Assembly (NCBI GenBank): GCA_026708115.1
Contig: JAPOVL010000013.1
Coordinates: forward strand, 124,001-188,000
Origin: Chloroflexota bacterium
Lineage (GTDB): Bacteria > Chloroflexota > Anaerolineae > Aggregatilineales > Phototrophicaceae
Direction: 5' to 3'
Length of the DNA: 64,000 nucleotides
Shown here: piece by piece, positions 26,158-34,853 of the stretch
Layout: the number at the start of each line of letters is the position of its first letter
Numbering within the stretch: the first letter of the stretch is position 1
Translations under genes and position numbers: made by a program
Notes under the pieces: model-generated
Seen by the model: only the letters and a program-made list of their open reading frames with translations
The model's database searches: none
Told to the model about the DNA's origin: nothing

Positions 26158-29100
26158 ATGAAACGCACGACTCGACACTTCAGCAACCGACGTTACCTCG
26201 AAGCCATCGAGGACCATATCGTCATCTTCGACGGCGCCATGGGCACCAGCATCCAGTCATACGACTTGGGTCCGGCGGACTACGGCGGCGAAGGGTATCA
26301 GGATTGCCTCGATTACCTCGTCATCACTCGTCCCGATATCATCCGCGAAATACACGAGTCATTTCTGCGCGTCGGATGCGAAGTTGTCGAGACCAATACC
26401 TTCCGGGGCAATCGCTTGACCTTGTCCGAACACGGGCTGGGCGACCGCGTCGTCGAGATCAACCGCGCCGCGGCAGAAATCGCCCGCGCCGCTTGCGACG
26501 CCATCGAAGCCGAAACCGGCATCCCGCGTTTCGTGGCCGGCAGCATGGGACCCAGCGGCAAACTGCCTTCCGGAGACGATCCCGATCTCAGCGATATCAG
26601 CTTTGACGAGCTTGCGGACCTGTTCCAGGAGCAGGCGCGGGGACTGGTCGAAGGCGGCGCTGATTTGCTGCTTCTTGAAACCAGCCAGGACATACTCGAG
26701 GTCAAAGCGGCGATATACGGCGTCAATCGCTACTTCGCTGATAGCGAGCGGCGCATTCCCTTGCAAGCGCAGATCACGCTTGACGTCAGCGGTCGAATGC
26801 TTTTCGGCACGGATATCGCCGGCGCATTGACCACTTTGGAAGCGCTGCCCATAGATGTGCTGGGCATGAATTGCTCCACCGGTCCCGAATACATGCGTCA
26901 GCCCATTCAATACCTGGTCGAACGCTCTCCTTTCCCTATCAGCGTCTTGCCCAACGCCGGCTTGCCCATCAACGTCGATGGCGAAGCGGTTTACCCCATG
27001 GGACCGGAACCTTTCAGCGAAATGGTCGGCGAATTCGCGCGTTGGGGCGTCAACGCCGTAGGGGGTTGCTGCGGCACCGGGCCCGAACATCTGGCGCGAC
27101 TCTACGAAAAGGTGCACGGCCAGACCTATAACGAAAAGCTGGCGGGACCTGCCGAACTGCGCGCGCCGAGGAAACGCCAGATCATTCGCGAAGCGCAAGC
27201 TTCCAGCGGCATGACCGCCACGCGCATGATACAGAACCCAGGACCGACGCTCATCGGCGAGCGGGTTAACAGCCAGGGCAGCCGAGTAGTCAAAGGCCTG
27301 CTGCTGGAAGACGACTACGACAGCATCGTGGAAATCGCCGTCGGACAGGTCAACCGCGGCGCTCACATGCTCGATGTGGCTGTGGCGCTGACCGAACGCG
27401 ACGACGAAAAAGAGCAGATGCAGCAACTGGTGAAGAAGCTTTCGATGGCCATCGAAGCGCCGCTGATCATCGATACCACCGAGGCCGATGTCGCCGAAGC
27501 CGCGCTGGCGCTCTACCCTGGCCGCGGCATCATCAACGGCAACAACCTGGAAAACGGCCGCGAGCGCATCGACCAGATCATGCCCATCGCGGTGAAACAC
27601 GGTGCCGCCGTGCTGTCCATGACTATTGACGAAGAGGGCATGGCGCATAGCCGCGATAAGAAATTGGCAATCGCCCGGCGCATCACCGACATCGCGCTCA
27701 ACGAATATGGCCTGTCCCCCGAAGACCTGATCTTCGATGACTTGACCTTCCCGCTGACGACCGGGCAGGAAGAACTGCGGGACGACGCCGTGGAAACGAT
27801 TGAAGGCATCCGCTTGATCAAAGACGAGATCCCGGGCGTGATGACCGCGCTCGGTATCAGCAATGTCAGCTTCGGCGTCGGCGCGGCGGCGCGCGGCGTG
27901 CTCAATAGCGTCTTCCTGTATCACGCGGTGAAAGCCGGCTTGGATATGGCCATCGTCAATCCGGCGCATATCACACCTTACTTCGAGATCCCGCCGGAAC
28001 AGCGGGCGGTGGCCGAAGATTTGATCTTCAACAGCGACGCCGACGCCTTGCCGCGCTTCATCGGGTATTTCGAGGAGAACGAGGTGCAGCTGGCGGGCGG
28101 CGAAGTTGTCGATCCCACCGCGGACATGAGCAGCGAAGAAGCCCTGCACTGGCAGATCGTGCATCGCAAAAAAGAAGGCGTCGAAGCGCTAATCGACGAC
28201 ATTCTAACGCGCAGAGACGCGGTCGACGCTTTGAACAATGTGCTATTGCCGGCCATGAAAGAGGTCGGCGACAAATTCGGCGCTGGCGAGCTTATCTTGC
28301 CCTTTGTCTTGCAATCGGCCGAGGTGATGAAAAAGTCCGTCGCCTACCTTGAACAGTTTATGGACAAGATTGAAGGGGTCAGCAAGGGCGTCGTGGTGCT
28401 GGCCACAGTTTACGGCGATGTCCACGATATCGGCAAGAACCTGGTCAAGACCATCCTGAGCAACAACGGCTATACCGTGCACGACCTGGGAAAGCAGGTG
28501 CCCGCCAATACCATCATCGACAAAGCGCTGGAACATAAAGCCGACGCCATCGGGCTTTCGGCCCTGCTGGTCAGCACCTCCAAGCAGATGCCGCTGATCG
28601 TCAACGAATTGGCGCGCCGCGGCTTGCGGATTCCCGTGCTTGTGGGGGGCGCAGCCATCAACCGCCGCTTTGGCCGCCGCATCCTCTTCCTCGATGAATC
28701 GCAGGAACCTTATGACCCGGGCGTCTTTTATTGCAAGGATGCCTTTGAAGGCTTGGCGGTGGTCGATCAACTGCTGGACCGGGAGCGCCACGATCAATTT
28801 CTGGAGGAAGTCTTCAACGAAGCCTACGCCGAGGTCAAGCGCGTGCCCCGCCCCAGACGGGCCGGGCGCGGCCTCTCGCGCAAGACGGTCAAGGACGCGC
28901 CGGCTATCCCGACGCCGCCATTTTGGGGGGCGCGCGTCATCCGCGATATGCCCCTGCAAATCGTCGCCCAGCACCTGCACAAGCCAGAACTCTTCCGCTT
29001 GTCCTGGGGCGCCAAGAACGCCCGGGGCGCGGAATGGGAGCAACTCGAAGCGGAGTTCGAAGCGCGCCTGACGCGCATGTCCAAAGAGGCACATAGCCGC

Positions 29101-29706
29101 GGCACGCTCAAGCCGCAAGCGGTCTACGCCTATCTGCCCGTCAACGGCGATGGGGACGACTTGATCGTGTTTGACGCCGATGCCTTCGCCGACAAGGGCG
29201 AAAAGATCGAAGCGGCGCGCTTCAGTTTCCCGCGCCAGCCCGAGGGCGCGTTCCTCTGCATCAGCGACTACTTCGCGTCAATAGACGGCGGCAAGACCGA
29301 TGTCATGGTCTTGCAGACGGTGACCGTGGGCGAAGTCGCCAGCCAAGAATTCGAGCGCCTACAAGCGGCAGACGAGTACAGCGAAGCCTACTTCTTCCAC
29401 GGCTTGGCGGTGCAGGCGGCGGAAGCGACAGCCAACTATCTGACCAAGATCGTTCAGGGTCAACTGGGCATCGCCGAAGGGCAGGGCAAGCGCTACAGCT
29501 GGGGTTATCCCGCTTGCCCCGAGCTTGCGGATCACGATATTGTGCTGAGACTGCTGCCGCAACTGGAAAGCGAACTGGGCATGTCGCTGACCGAGTCCTG
29601 GCAGTGGGTGCCGGAGCAGAGCACCGCCGCTCTTTTCACGCATCATCCGGATGCGAAGTATTACAGCGTCGGGAATCTGGATCGGGCGGGGCAGATTTTG
29701 GGTTAA
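26158..29706 (+). CDS. metH: Cobalamin-dependent methionine synthase
   Basis: 1182 aa, close to the usual 1200-1250. All modules are present in order. The homocysteine-binding domain (1-330) has zinc ligands C239 (GMNCSTGPE) and C304-C305 (GGCCGTGPE). The pterin-binding barrel (about 360-620) begins GERVNSQGSRVV. The cap domain is at about 640-740. The B12 domain has DVHDIGKN (about 754-761), in which the His ligates cobalt, and LVGGAAINRR. The C-terminal activation domain (about 880-1182) has YSWGYPACPE and STAALFTHHPDAKYY. It transfers the methyl group of methyltetrahydrofolate to homocysteine. No riboswitch is seen, and the promoter appears to lie directly against the start codon. Confidence 0.95.
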   Translation: MKRTTRHFSNRRYLEAIEDHIVIFDGAMGTSIQSYDLGPADYGGEGYQDCLDYLVITRPDIIREIHESFLRVGCEVVETNTFRGNRLTLSEHGLGDRVVEINRAAAEIARAACDAIEAETGIPRFVAGSMGPSGKLPSGDDPDLSDISFDELADLFQEQARGLVEGGADLLLLETSQDILEVKAAIYGVNRYFADSERRIPLQAQITLDVSGRMLFGTDIAGALTTLEALPIDVLGMNCSTGPEYMRQPIQYLVERSPFPISVLPNAGLPINVDGEAVYPMGPEPFSEMVGEFARWGVNAVGGCCGTGPEHLARLYEKVHGQTYNEKLAGPAELRAPRKRQIIREAQASSGMTATRMIQNPGPTLIGERVNSQGSRVVKGLLLEDDYDSIVEIAVGQVNRGAHMLDVAVALTERDDEKEQMQQLVKKLSMAIEAPLIIDTTEADVAEAALALYPGRGIINGNNLENGRERIDQIMPIAVKHGAAVLSMTIDEEGMAHSRDKKLAIARRITDIALNEYGLSPEDLIFDDLTFPLTTGQEELRDDAVETIEGIRLIKDEIPGVMTALGISNVSFGVGAAARGVLNSVFLYHAVKAGLDMAIVNPAHITPYFEIPPEQRAVAEDLIFNSDADALPRFIGYFEENEVQLAGGEVVDPTADMSSEEALHWQIVHRKKEGVEALIDDILTRRDAVDALNNVLLPAMKEVGDKFGAGELILPFVLQSAEVMKKSVAYLEQFMDKIEGVSKGVVVLATVYGDVHDIGKNLVKTILSNNGYTVHDLGKQVPANTIIDKALEHKADAIGLSALLVSTSKQMPLIVNELARRGLRIPVLVGGAAINRRFGRRILFLDESQEPYDPGVFYCKDAFEGLAVVDQLLDRERHDQFLEEVFNEAYAEVKRVPRPRRAGRGLSRKTVKDAPAIPTPPFWGARVIRDMPLQIVAQHLHKPELFRLSWGAKNARGAEWEQLEAEFEARLTRMSKEAHSRGTLKPQAVYAYLPVNGDGDDLIVFDADAFADKGEKIEAARFSFPRQPEGAFLCISDYFASIDGGKTDVMVLQTVTVGEVASQEFERLQAADEYSEAYFFHGLAVQAAEATANYLTKIVQGQLGIAEGQGKRYSWGYPACPELADHDIVLRLLPQLESELGMSLTESWQWVPEQSTAALFTHHPDAKYYSVGNLDRAGQILG

Positions 29707-29853
29707 AACTTGTCGGCTTCGCGAAGAATTGATTCATACAATAGTAACAGTTCATTAAGTTTTCCGCGGATATCTTATCATGCAGCGTTGAATATTAGCC
29801 TCCTTAACAGTATCATGTAACTCACTGTTGTTAAATGAAACGATAGAGTATCC

Positions 29854-30531
29854 ATGGCCAACTATCCGTACGTATACAGTATTCCGCGATTTAGAGAATT
29901 CCTGTCGCAAATAAAACGTGTTCGCGATCCAGGGTCTGTGGACTTCGATTGGCTGAAGAAGTTAAGCTTTGAACAGGGCAATGATCGCGCATTTTACAGG
30001 GTCCTACAATACATCGCGTTTCTTACAGAGGGTAACGAAACCACTGACCTATGGAGGTCGTTTCGCGTGGAAGGCGAGCTTTCAGGCTCAATGGCAACGG
30101 CAATAACACAAGGTTATTCTCAACTCTTCGAAATGTACGAGGAGGCGTGGAACTGTACGGACGATGAACTAAAGAGCGTGTTTAAGCAGGCCGGTGCTTC
30201 AGATAGAGTGGCTGTAATGGCTCTCAGCACGTTTAGGGCTTTGTGTTCGCTTGCGGACTTTGAGCAGTCGGAGGATGCGACGAGCGCCGTCTCGTCAGAC
30301 ATGGACAAGCCCGCAACGGACTCGCCGCCGTCAAAGCAGGAACAACCGCAGAGAGTATCGGCGGCAACCGTTGGGGGTAAGCCTGCCAATGGGCGCGTAG
30401 AAGTAGGTTCGTTCGCTCCTAAGATCCACATTGATATACAGGTTCACATCGATCCCGATGCAGACCCTGCTCAGATTGATGAGATATTTGCAAGTATGGC
30501 AAAGCATCTGTTCAACAATGATTCTAGCTGA
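29854..30531 (+). CDS. DUF5343-type protein
   Basis: 225 aa. The first 135 residues (PYVYSIPRFREFLSQIKRV, LQYIAFLTEGNETTDLWRSF, AITQGYSQLFEMYEEAW, STFRALCSLADF) follow the DUF5343 pattern. A polar linker (about 138-185) leads to a tail with IHIDIQVHIDPDADPAQID and FASMAKHLF, which recurs in this family. Function unknown; the N-terminal part looks like a winged-helix fold. The next gene begins five bases after its stop, so the two form one unit. Base composition is lower in GC than the metH gene, which points to acquired DNA. Confidence 0.7.
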   Translation: MANYPYVYSIPRFREFLSQIKRVRDPGSVDFDWLKKLSFEQGNDRAFYRVLQYIAFLTEGNETTDLWRSFRVEGELSGSMATAITQGYSQLFEMYEEAWNCTDDELKSVFKQAGASDRVAVMALSTFRALCSLADFEQSEDATSAVSSDMDKPATDSPPSKQEQPQRVSAATVGGKPANGRVEVGSFAPKIHIDIQVHIDPDADPAQIDEIFASMAKHLFNNDSS

Positions 30532-30536
30532 GAGCG

Positions 30537-31052
30537 ATGAAAGAGTTTTCAAAGAATGCGCTTGCTGTTGCACGTCGTTTACATGCTGCCATACCAAGGT
30601 CCGGCAAGAAAAGCTCCAAACCAGACAGTGAAGGATTAATTGACTCTACTCTGGTGGAAGGGACACGCTTAGCCTTCCTTACTATAGTCATTGATCAGAT
30701 AAATGGACCATTTGAACACGAATGGTATGACGCGTCGGCCGTTATGCTCCGACGCCTAATTGAGACCCTGATTATCGAAGCGTACGTCCAGAATGGGATT
30801 GAATCCAAAGTCAAAGATTCCAATGGCGATTTTTTTCTCTTGGCAGATTTAGTGGTTCACGCTCGCAACGAGCCCGTTTTCAATCTATCAAGGAATACGA
30901 AGAAGCTGTTAACCCAGCTTAAAAAGCTAGGCGACTTGTCCGCGCACAACAGACGCTTCAATGCTAAACGCAAGTACATGGACAACTTGGCAGGGAACTT
31001 TTATCTAGATATACAGACTTTGGTAAAGGAATTTGTAGACCTCGCTCAGTAA
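30537..31052 (+). CDS. DUF4145/HEPN-like protein, partner of DUF5343 gene
   Basis: 171 aa, mostly helical. VMLRRLIETLIIEAYVQNG (69-87) and LKKLGDLSAHNRRFNA (128-143) match the general pattern of DUF4145-type HEPN proteins: a Leu-Arg-Arg helix and a late G-x-x-x-A-H helix. The classical HEPN nuclease motif R-x4-6-H is not clearly present, so RNase activity is not claimed. It starts five bases after the DUF5343 stop. Two-gene sets of this kind, in an A+T-rich patch, are common among phage-defence loci; that role is inference here. Confidence 0.55.
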   Translation: MKEFSKNALAVARRLHAAIPRSGKKSSKPDSEGLIDSTLVEGTRLAFLTIVIDQINGPFEHEWYDASAVMLRRLIETLIIEAYVQNGIESKVKDSNGDFFLLADLVVHARNEPVFNLSRNTKKLLTQLKKLGDLSAHNRRFNAKRKYMDNLAGNFYLDIQTLVKEFVDLAQ

Positions 31053-31132
31053 CGAAAACATGGTTCAGCTGGCGCGCCACTCACTCTGTGCGACAGTAAC
31101 TTACAGATTCCGTAGTCAGGATTGGACAGTCC

Positions 31133-31456
31133 ATGACCTACACACTCAAACGCATCGGCTTCGTCTCCGCCGTCAGGATCGCCGCCCTCGTCTCGGCAGC
31201 GGTCGCTGTCTTGCCCATCGTGATCCTGCTTGTTCTCAACGCCATCTTCAAATTCCTGGATGTCATCATCCCGCCGGAACTGATCGGGCAAGTCCTGGCG
31301 TCGACGGCGCTTTGGGGGGCGGCCGCCGGCGCGGTCTCGACCGCCATCGTCGTCCTCATCTACAACATCTGCGCCCACTACTTCGGCGGCATCAGCTTCG
31401 AGCTCACAGCGGAGCGCCCCCCGCGCAAATCCAAAGAAGAAGTTGATATTGACTAG
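31133..31456 (+). CDS. Small two-helix membrane protein (DUF3566-like)
   Basis: 107 aa. Two strong membrane helices (about 11-37 and 55-80) with a GC-rich codon pattern unlike the pair just upstream. After the second helix comes IYNICAHYFGGISFEL, which resembles the Y-N-x-x-x-x-x-x-G-G-I end of DUF3566-type proteins, then an acidic-basic tail. AGGATTGGACAG lies ahead of the ATG. Role unknown. Confidence 0.65.
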   Translation: MTYTLKRIGFVSAVRIAALVSAAVAVLPIVILLVLNAIFKFLDVIIPPELIGQVLASTALWGAAAGAVSTAIVVLIYNICAHYFGGISFELTAERPPRKSKEEVDID

Positions 31457-31470
31457 CGGGCTCTGTTCAC

Positions 31471-31558
31471 CGCCTGAGACGCCCGAGCAATTGTCATTGC
31501 CGCCCACGCAAAATCATAAGCGATCTCGTCGGATGAGCGACGCGCTATACGTAGACGA
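31471..31558 (-). repeat. R-element copy 4
   Basis: Minus-strand reading: CTACGTATAGCGCGTCG, CTCATCCGACGAGATCG, ATTTTGCGTGGGCG. Very like copy 5, 220 bases away, in the same orientation; the right end is degenerate. Confidence 0.6.
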
Positions 31559-31611
31559 GTCCAGGTAAGTCATGAGAACGCGGAGATGTCGCCATTCTAC
31601 CCCATCCCCGG

Positions 31612-31637
31612 CCCTTCCCCGAATCATCGGGGAAGGG
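31612..31637. repeat. CCCTTCCCC palindrome, copy 1
   Basis: CCCTTCCCCGA and TCGGGGAAGGG form an 11-bp stem with a short loop; preceded by CCCATCCCCGG. Same family as 31837 and 48722. Confidence 0.6.
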
Positions 31638-31690
31638 TGACTCGTCGTCGCAGCTGGTGTTTTTGCATGAATTCCTTGATTATATTGAGA

Positions 31691-31776
31691 TGCTCGGCGG
31701 CAGCGAAACGGTCTGTGTTGCTCAGGCAGAATCGTAAGCGTTTTCGTCGGATGAACGACGCGCTATACGTAAACAG
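31691..31776 (-). repeat. R-element copy 5
   Basis: Minus-strand reading: GTTTACGTATAGCGCGTCG, TTCATCCGACGAAAACG, ATTCTGCCTGAGC, GCTGCCGCCGAGCA. A subfamily with copy 4, marked by GTATAGCGCGTCG in place of the usual left interval. Confidence 0.6.
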
Positions 31777-31836
31777 TGCCAAGCGTCTCCCTTCTCGCCA
31801 AGGCGCATATAGACCTGCGAATTCATGGACAAGTCA

Positions 31837-31877
31837 CCCCTCCCTAAAGCTTTGGGGAGGGGCCGGGGGAGGGGTTG
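31837..31877. repeat. CCCCTCCC palindrome, copy 2
   Basis: ACCCCTCCCTAAAGCTTT then GGGGAGGGGCCGGGGGAGG. Same family as 48722, opposite to 31612. Confidence 0.6.
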
Positions 31878-31992
31878 AAAACGCGCAAGACGCGCGCTCG
31901 AACGCTTGACATTCGCCCCGATTCATTCCATCATTCAGCCCATATTTGTCAGGAATGCTTTGCGTCGCCTAGCTACGGAAACGAGGCAGAAA

Positions 31993-32778
31993 ATGACTAC
32001 CCCCTTGCAACAGGAATATGACGAAAAGGGCTATGTTATCGTGCGCAACGCCGTTGATGCCGATCTGGCCCGCGAAACCGCCGAACACGTTCACTGGCTG
32101 GCGGCGCGCAACCCCGGCGTCCGGCCCGAGAAATTCGGCCATAACATGCTGGTGACGGATCCATTCATGCACAGGCTGGTCGGCGATGACCGGCTGGTGG
32201 ACATCGTCGAGCAATTCATCGGCTCGGACGTGGCCATGTGGGCGGCGCATTACATCGCCAAACCGCCCAAGCATGGCCAGCGAGTGCTCTGGCACCAGGA
32301 CGGCAGCTATTGGCCGCTGGAGCCGATGGAGGTGACGACCATCTGGCTGGCCGCCACGGCGTCCACGCGCGAGAATGGCTGCCTGCGCGTCCTGCCCGGC
32401 ACACAGAACAATCGCCTGCTCTCCCGGAAAGAAATGATCGATGTGAAAGACGGCCAGAACGTGCTGGGATCCGGCATTCACCCGTCGCAGATCGATGACT
32501 CGCAAGTGGTCGATCTGGAGTTGCAGCCCGGCGATGTCTCGGTTCACAATCCGAAAATCATCCACGGCTCGGAGCCCAATACCTCCGACGCCTGGCGCAT
32601 CGGCTTGACGCTGCGTTACATACCCACATCGACCCGCATCAAACGAGAAGGCGATCGTCCCATCCTGGTGCGCGGCCAGCCGGACGCCAGCAACGACAAC
32701 ATGTACGCGGCACGTCCCGTCTTTGATCCGGCAGCGCACATGCCTTTCCAGGGCCAGGAAGACTGGGTGCCGGCATGA
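31993..32778 (+). CDS. Phytanoyl-CoA dioxygenase-family (PhyH) Fe(II)/2-oxoglutarate oxygenase
   Basis: 261 aa from the ATG at 31993, preceded by GAGGCAGAAA; the frame extends to 31906 through unrelated sequence. Iron ligands: WHQDGSYW (H101, D103) and the distal His in NPKIIHGSEP (H191); the 2-oxoglutarate-binding Arg is in DAWRIGLTLRYIP (R202). The N-terminal EKGYVIVRNAVD is typical of PhyH. The enzymes hydroxylate unactivated carbon; substrates range from fatty acyl-CoA to halogenated or sugar compounds. The stop overlaps the sulfatase start by four bases, so the two are translationally coupled, suggesting action on one sulfated substrate. Confidence 0.88.
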   Translation: MTTPLQQEYDEKGYVIVRNAVDADLARETAEHVHWLAARNPGVRPEKFGHNMLVTDPFMHRLVGDDRLVDIVEQFIGSDVAMWAAHYIAKPPKHGQRVLWHQDGSYWPLEPMEVTTIWLAATASTRENGCLRVLPGTQNNRLLSRKEMIDVKDGQNVLGSGIHPSQIDDSQVVDLELQPGDVSVHNPKIIHGSEPNTSDAWRIGLTLRYIPTSTRIKREGDRPILVRGQPDASNDNMYAARPVFDPAAHMPFQGQEDWVPA

Positions 32779-34097
32779 GCGACGCCATGAGTACTCCTAA
32801 TATTCTCTACATCCATTCGCACGATACGGGCCGCTATCTGCAGCCCTATGGCTACGGCATCCCGACGCCCAATCTGCAGCGGCTGGCCGAGGAGGGCGTC
32901 CTGTTTCGGCGCGCTTATTGCGCGGCGCCGACTTGTTCGCCCAGCCGCGCGGCGCTGCTGACCGGCCAATCCCCTCACAGCGCTGGCATGCTGGGGCTGG
33001 CCAACCGCGGCTTCGTCCTGGGCGATTTCCGCCAACACATCATCCACAGCTTAAAAAGCGCCGGCTATAGCTCGGCGCTGGCGGGCATCCAGCATCTGAC
33101 CAACGCGCAATTCCATCGCGGCGCCGAAGCCATCGGCTACGACCGGATCTTGACGACCGACCACGCCGAGGCGCATTTGCGCGCTGTCGACTTCATCAAG
33201 GACGCGCCGCCGCAGCGCTTCTTCTTGACAGTCGGGTTTTTCGAGAACCACCGTGAATTCCCGGTCGAGCACGATGTTGATCCCGCTTATGTATCGCCGC
33301 CCCTGCCTTTACCCGACCGGCCGCGCATCCGCCAGGATATGGCCAATTACATCGCTATGGCGAAGATCCTCGATGACAAGGTGGGGCAGGTGCTGGGCGC
33401 GCTCGATGACGCGGGCCTGCGCGAAGATACGCTCGTCATTTATACCACCGATCACGGCCTCGCCTTCCCGGGCATGAAATGCAGTCTGACCGATGCCGGC
33501 ATAGGCGTGGCCTTGATCATGCGCGGGCCGGGCGCATTCAGCGGCGGCAGGGTAGTAGACGCCATGGTCAGCCATGTTGATGTCTTCCCGACGCTCTGCG
33601 ACCTGCTCGATATCGAGGCGCCGCCCTGGCTGCAAGGGCAATCCATGATGCCGCTGCTGCGCGGAGAGGCGGATGCGATCCGAGAGGAAGTCTTCGCGGA
33701 AGTGTCCTACCACGCCACCTACGAACCGAAGCGCGCCGTCCGCAGCGAACGCTTCAAGTACATCCGCCGTTATGACCGTCGCGAGTCGCCCGTGCTGCCC
33801 AATATCGATGACGGCTTGACCAAGGACGATTACCTCGACCATGGCTTTGCGGAACGGGCGCCCGCCGCCGAGCAACTCTACGATACCTATTACGATCCGG
33901 CGGAAGGGGACAACCTGGTCAATGATCCGGACTACGCCGACGTGCTGGGCGATATGCGCGCCCGGCTGGATCGCTGGATGCGCGACACGGACGATCCGCT
34001 GCTGCGCGGCGCCGTGCCCGTGCCGCCCGGCGCCGTTGCCAACGATCCCGATGACGTTTCGCCCATAGGTCCTCTATTGGGGGCGGACCAGATTTGA
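32775..34097 (+). CDS. Formylglycine-dependent sulfatase (SGSH-like clade)
   Basis: 440 aa. The formylglycine site is C-S-P-S-R (Cys54) followed by AALLTGQSPHSAGMLGL, which resembles heparan N-sulfatase-type sulfatases. The first metal-binding stretch reads NILYIHSHDTG, with His-Asp rather than the common Asp-Asp. The second metal site is YTTDHGLAFPG (about 230). No signal peptide is seen, so it is likely cytoplasmic and needs a formylglycine-generating or anaerobic maturase enzyme, neither of which is in the window. Coupled to the dioxygenase gene; the methyltransferase follows by 21 bases. The substrate, probably a sulfated sugar or small molecule, is not known. Confidence 0.88.
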   Translation: MSDAMSTPNILYIHSHDTGRYLQPYGYGIPTPNLQRLAEEGVLFRRAYCAAPTCSPSRAALLTGQSPHSAGMLGLANRGFVLGDFRQHIIHSLKSAGYSSALAGIQHLTNAQFHRGAEAIGYDRILTTDHAEAHLRAVDFIKDAPPQRFFLTVGFFENHREFPVEHDVDPAYVSPPLPLPDRPRIRQDMANYIAMAKILDDKVGQVLGALDDAGLREDTLVIYTTDHGLAFPGMKCSLTDAGIGVALIMRGPGAFSGGRVVDAMVSHVDVFPTLCDLLDIEAPPWLQGQSMMPLLRGEADAIREEVFAEVSYHATYEPKRAVRSERFKYIRRYDRRESPVLPNIDDGLTKDDYLDHGFAERAPAAEQLYDTYYDPAEGDNLVNDPDYADVLGDMRARLDRWMRDTDDPLLRGAVPVPPGAVANDPDDVSPIGPLLGADQI

Positions 34098-34118
34098 ACC
34101 GCGACGTCAGGAATCGAC

Positions 34119-34805
34119 ATGACCGACCTGCTGCAACACCAGATCGATTATTACTCGGCGCGCGCGCCGGAGTACGACCGCTGGTTTTATCGACAGGGGC
34201 GCTACGATCGCGGCCCCGCCTTCAAGCGCCAATGGGAAAGCGAAGCGCAGATCGTGCGCGAGCAATTGCTGAACGCGCCGCGCCGCGCGCAGATTCTGGA
34301 AATGGCGCCCGGCACCGGCATCTGGACCGAGCAGTTGATCAAAATCGGCGATCAGGTGACGGCCCTGGACGCCTCGCCGGAAATGATCGCCATCAACCGA
34401 GCCAAGGTGGGATCGGACAAGGTCAGCTACATCGAGACCGACTTGTTCACATGGCGGGCGCAGCGGCAGTACGACATGGTCTTTTTTGGATTCTGGCTGT
34501 CCCACGTGCCCGGGGATAAACTTGCGAGCTTTTTGGGCGCGGTTCACGATGCCCTGGCGCCGGGCGGTCGGCTCTTCTTCGTCGATTCGCAAGAGGTGGA
34601 CACGTCCCACACGCGCGGGGAAGCGGAAGATCTGGGTGGTGAGCTGCAGCAGCGCGTGCTCAGCGATGGTCGCCTGTACGAGATCGTCAAGGTTTACTAC
34701 GATCCGGCGCAACTCACGGGGATCCTGCGCGAGAGCGGCTTCGAGATTGAAGTGCTGTCAACGCCGAACTTCTTCATTTATGCCGATGGACTAAAGCCGA
34801 TCTGA
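34119..34805 (+). CDS. Class I SAM-dependent methyltransferase
   Basis: 228 aa. Motif I ILEMAPGTGIWTEQL (about 59-73), then the acidic residue in VTALDASPEMI (about 83-93), the region VFFGFWLSHVP (about 122-132) and the post-motif LAPGGRLFFVDS. A YYSARAPEYDRWFYRQGRY start is seen in small-molecule methyltransferases. Third gene of the dioxygenase-sulfatase operon, with AGGAATCG ahead of the ATG. Substrate unknown. A hairpin follows its stop. Confidence 0.85.
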   Translation: MTDLLQHQIDYYSARAPEYDRWFYRQGRYDRGPAFKRQWESEAQIVREQLLNAPRRAQILEMAPGTGIWTEQLIKIGDQVTALDASPEMIAINRAKVGSDKVSYIETDLFTWRAQRQYDMVFFGFWLSHVPGDKLASFLGAVHDALAPGGRLFFVDSQEVDTSHTRGEAEDLGGELQQRVLSDGRLYEIVKVYYDPAQLTGILRESGFEIEVLSTPNFFIYADGLKPI

Positions 34806-34819
34806 GCGCCGGCTTCAGC

Positions 34820-34850
34820 GGATATCAGAATCGCCGCAGGTCTGATATCC
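34820..34850. other. Hairpin between convergent genes
   Basis: GGATATCAGA and TCTGATATCC form a perfect 10-bp stem with an 11-base loop between the methyltransferase and the convergent glycosyltransferase stops. It can act for both directions but has no T-run on either side. Confidence 0.5.
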
Positions 34851-34853
34851 AAT

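Larger units (their letters stand above)
31457..31992. other. Repeat-filled intergenic region
   Basis: Contains two R-element copies in direct order (31471 and 31691, both minus) and two CCCTCCCC-type palindromes (31612 and 31837) in alternating order. The open frame at 31586-31909 is made of these repeats and is not a gene. The dioxygenase gene begins at 31993. Confidence 0.65.

Noticed and set aside
26359..28164. 601-aa open frame on the strand opposite metH
   Set aside because: It lies wholly within metH, whose domains and catalytic residues are all present; the long antisense frame follows from GC-rich codon use and shows no domain.
31586..31909. 107-aa open frame between the small membrane protein and the dioxygenase
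   Set aside because: Made almost completely of two palindromes and one R-element; no protein-like pattern.
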